From NCBI GenBank assembly GCA_013396655.1, contig WBMV01001910.1, forward strand, positions 1,385,591 through 1,449,590: a stretch of 64,000 nt of DNA, read 5' to 3'. Position 1 is the first letter of the stretch, and each line of letters starts with the position of its first letter. The notes below the pieces were generated by a model. The model was given only the letters and a program-made list of their open reading frames with translations, was not told where the DNA came from and searched no databases. This document shows, piece by piece, positions 62,931-64,000 of this stretch. The position numbers were made by a program, and so were the translations under genes. Source of the stretch: Campylorhamphus procurvoides. Its lineage: Eukaryota; Chordata; Aves; Passeriformes; Dendrocolaptidae.

Positions 62931-64000
62931 CTTCCTTTTTTCATGTAAGTAAAGTAATTAAATAAAATCAGGATCATGTATAATCCCTGCAGATTTTCCT
63001 CCAAGTCAGTATTTGCTGTTTACCACTAGCATTTGTTTCCAATCTTTTATTCACTCCATATAATAAAGTTCATGTCCAAGTAAACATTCCGAAGTCTAAT
63101 AACAAAGAATTCATGGAGTGCTCTCATCAGTGGAATATTACATTGAAACCATTCTGATCTGCTTTAGGGGGTTTCTATCACTTGCACACACATACTTATT
63201 TTTTGTTTTGGGTTTTTTTTGCAAAACTCATAGGTAACTTAAATTGTATTATAGGCAAACTGGTGATTTGCTACTAAAAATTTAAAACAAATACACTCTT
63301 GCTGTACCCAGTGGTAGTCAGGATCACTGGATCCTCTAATCTCCAAAAGGGACCTTAATAAGTACAGACTCCTGTAATTTATCAATTTTTTAAAAAATTT
63401 AATGGCAAGTATCTGAGACAGTGAAAAAGAAGGTGTTTAGTGTAGGAGTTTTACTTAAGAAATGAATAATTAGTCCCTTTCTAGTTTGTCAAAACACTTT
63501 AGAAGACCATTTCTGAGAAACTCAGTTGCCTTATGGAGTGAGAGATATTATTTTAGGAATCCTTAAAATTGTTTAGTGTCCTTTAGGTCCCAACTTCTTT
63601 AACACACACAGAGAAATTGGTCACAATGATTCTGGACTCCAGAGGCTTTGGAAGAGCCTAGGTTATTCTCAAGCTCTGCGCCAAAATATTTATGATGTTT
63701 ACAACTTGGATCAGCTTCAGTTTGGAAAATTAGTGGAATTCAAGAGCTTTGAATAGGTTTTAGTCTGTGATTCTTGCAACAATTATAAGTTTGCTGGGCT
63801 GAAACTCACACAGATCAAAACCAAAGAAAATGCTCACATGAACTCCTGTAAAGACTGAATTTCTGGTAATTCTGCTGAAGCCTAAAACAAGAATGAGAGA
63901 GCTGCAATTGTAAAAAAAATATTCATCAACATTTTCACCATCTATGGGTCTGGTTTATTTATATAAATATTTTCTATGTGTTGGGATATGTAAGCTGTTT
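62931..64000. other. Unique AT-rich sequence, no gene seen
   Basis: No recognised repeat or exon to the window end. A T/G low-complexity tract lies near 63198-63222. Confidence 0.55.

Overview
This window looks like nuclear DNA from a bird, most likely intergenic or deep-intronic. It is AT-rich and CpG-poor. No open reading frame looks like a host protein, and there are no operons, CRISPR arrays, rRNAs or tRNAs. Nearly all the interspersed repeats I can recognise are CR1 non-LTR retrotransposons. Several end in the CR1 3' terminal octamer type (ATTCTRTG-like, or CATAGAAT on the other strand). One group shares the 'GAGTTGGAAGGGACC...CCCTGCACAGGA' type of 3' UTR that I associate with CR1-J-like subfamilies of Neoaves. 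The lack of Alu, L1, B1 or MIR argues against a mammal. Crocodilians and turtles also carry CR1, so the bird call is strong but not absolute.

Layout. 1-7295: unique sequence with one short CR1 3' end (3215-3360) and a 31-base T run (5344-5374). 7296-7600: a CR1-J-like 3' end on the minus strand. 7601-25557: mostly unique sequence with two short CR1 tails (about 14951 and 16240), a perfect 16-bp hairpin (17943-17981), a small CpG-rich patch (19430-19660) and an A/C-rich low-complexity tract (20592-20690). 25558-37830: unique sequence with two old CR1 pieces (25558 and 34655) and a GT microsatellite (28649). 37831-39040: a 1.2-kb minus-strand CR1 that keeps part of its reverse transcriptase. 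39041-52739: unique sequence with a 20-bp perfect hairpin (41282-41327) and microsatellites. 52740-55700: a CR1 cluster. It holds a 2.3-kb plus-strand copy running from the endonuclease C-terminus through the reverse transcriptase, a second CR1 tail inserted inside it in the opposite orientation (53045-53169), and a third, minus-strand CR1 just downstream. 55701-64000: unique sequence with a CTG repeat, a TA microsatellite and a possible very old LINE remnant near 62200-62660.

Nothing here forms a working gene set. The CR1 reading frames are fragmentary or interrupted, and I see no functional mobile element. The best candidates for a second look are the nested CR1 cluster, the two perfect hairpins, the CpG patch, and the 224-codon open frame at 15413-16087, which has no recognisable homology. 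I did not find a convincing undescribed biological system.
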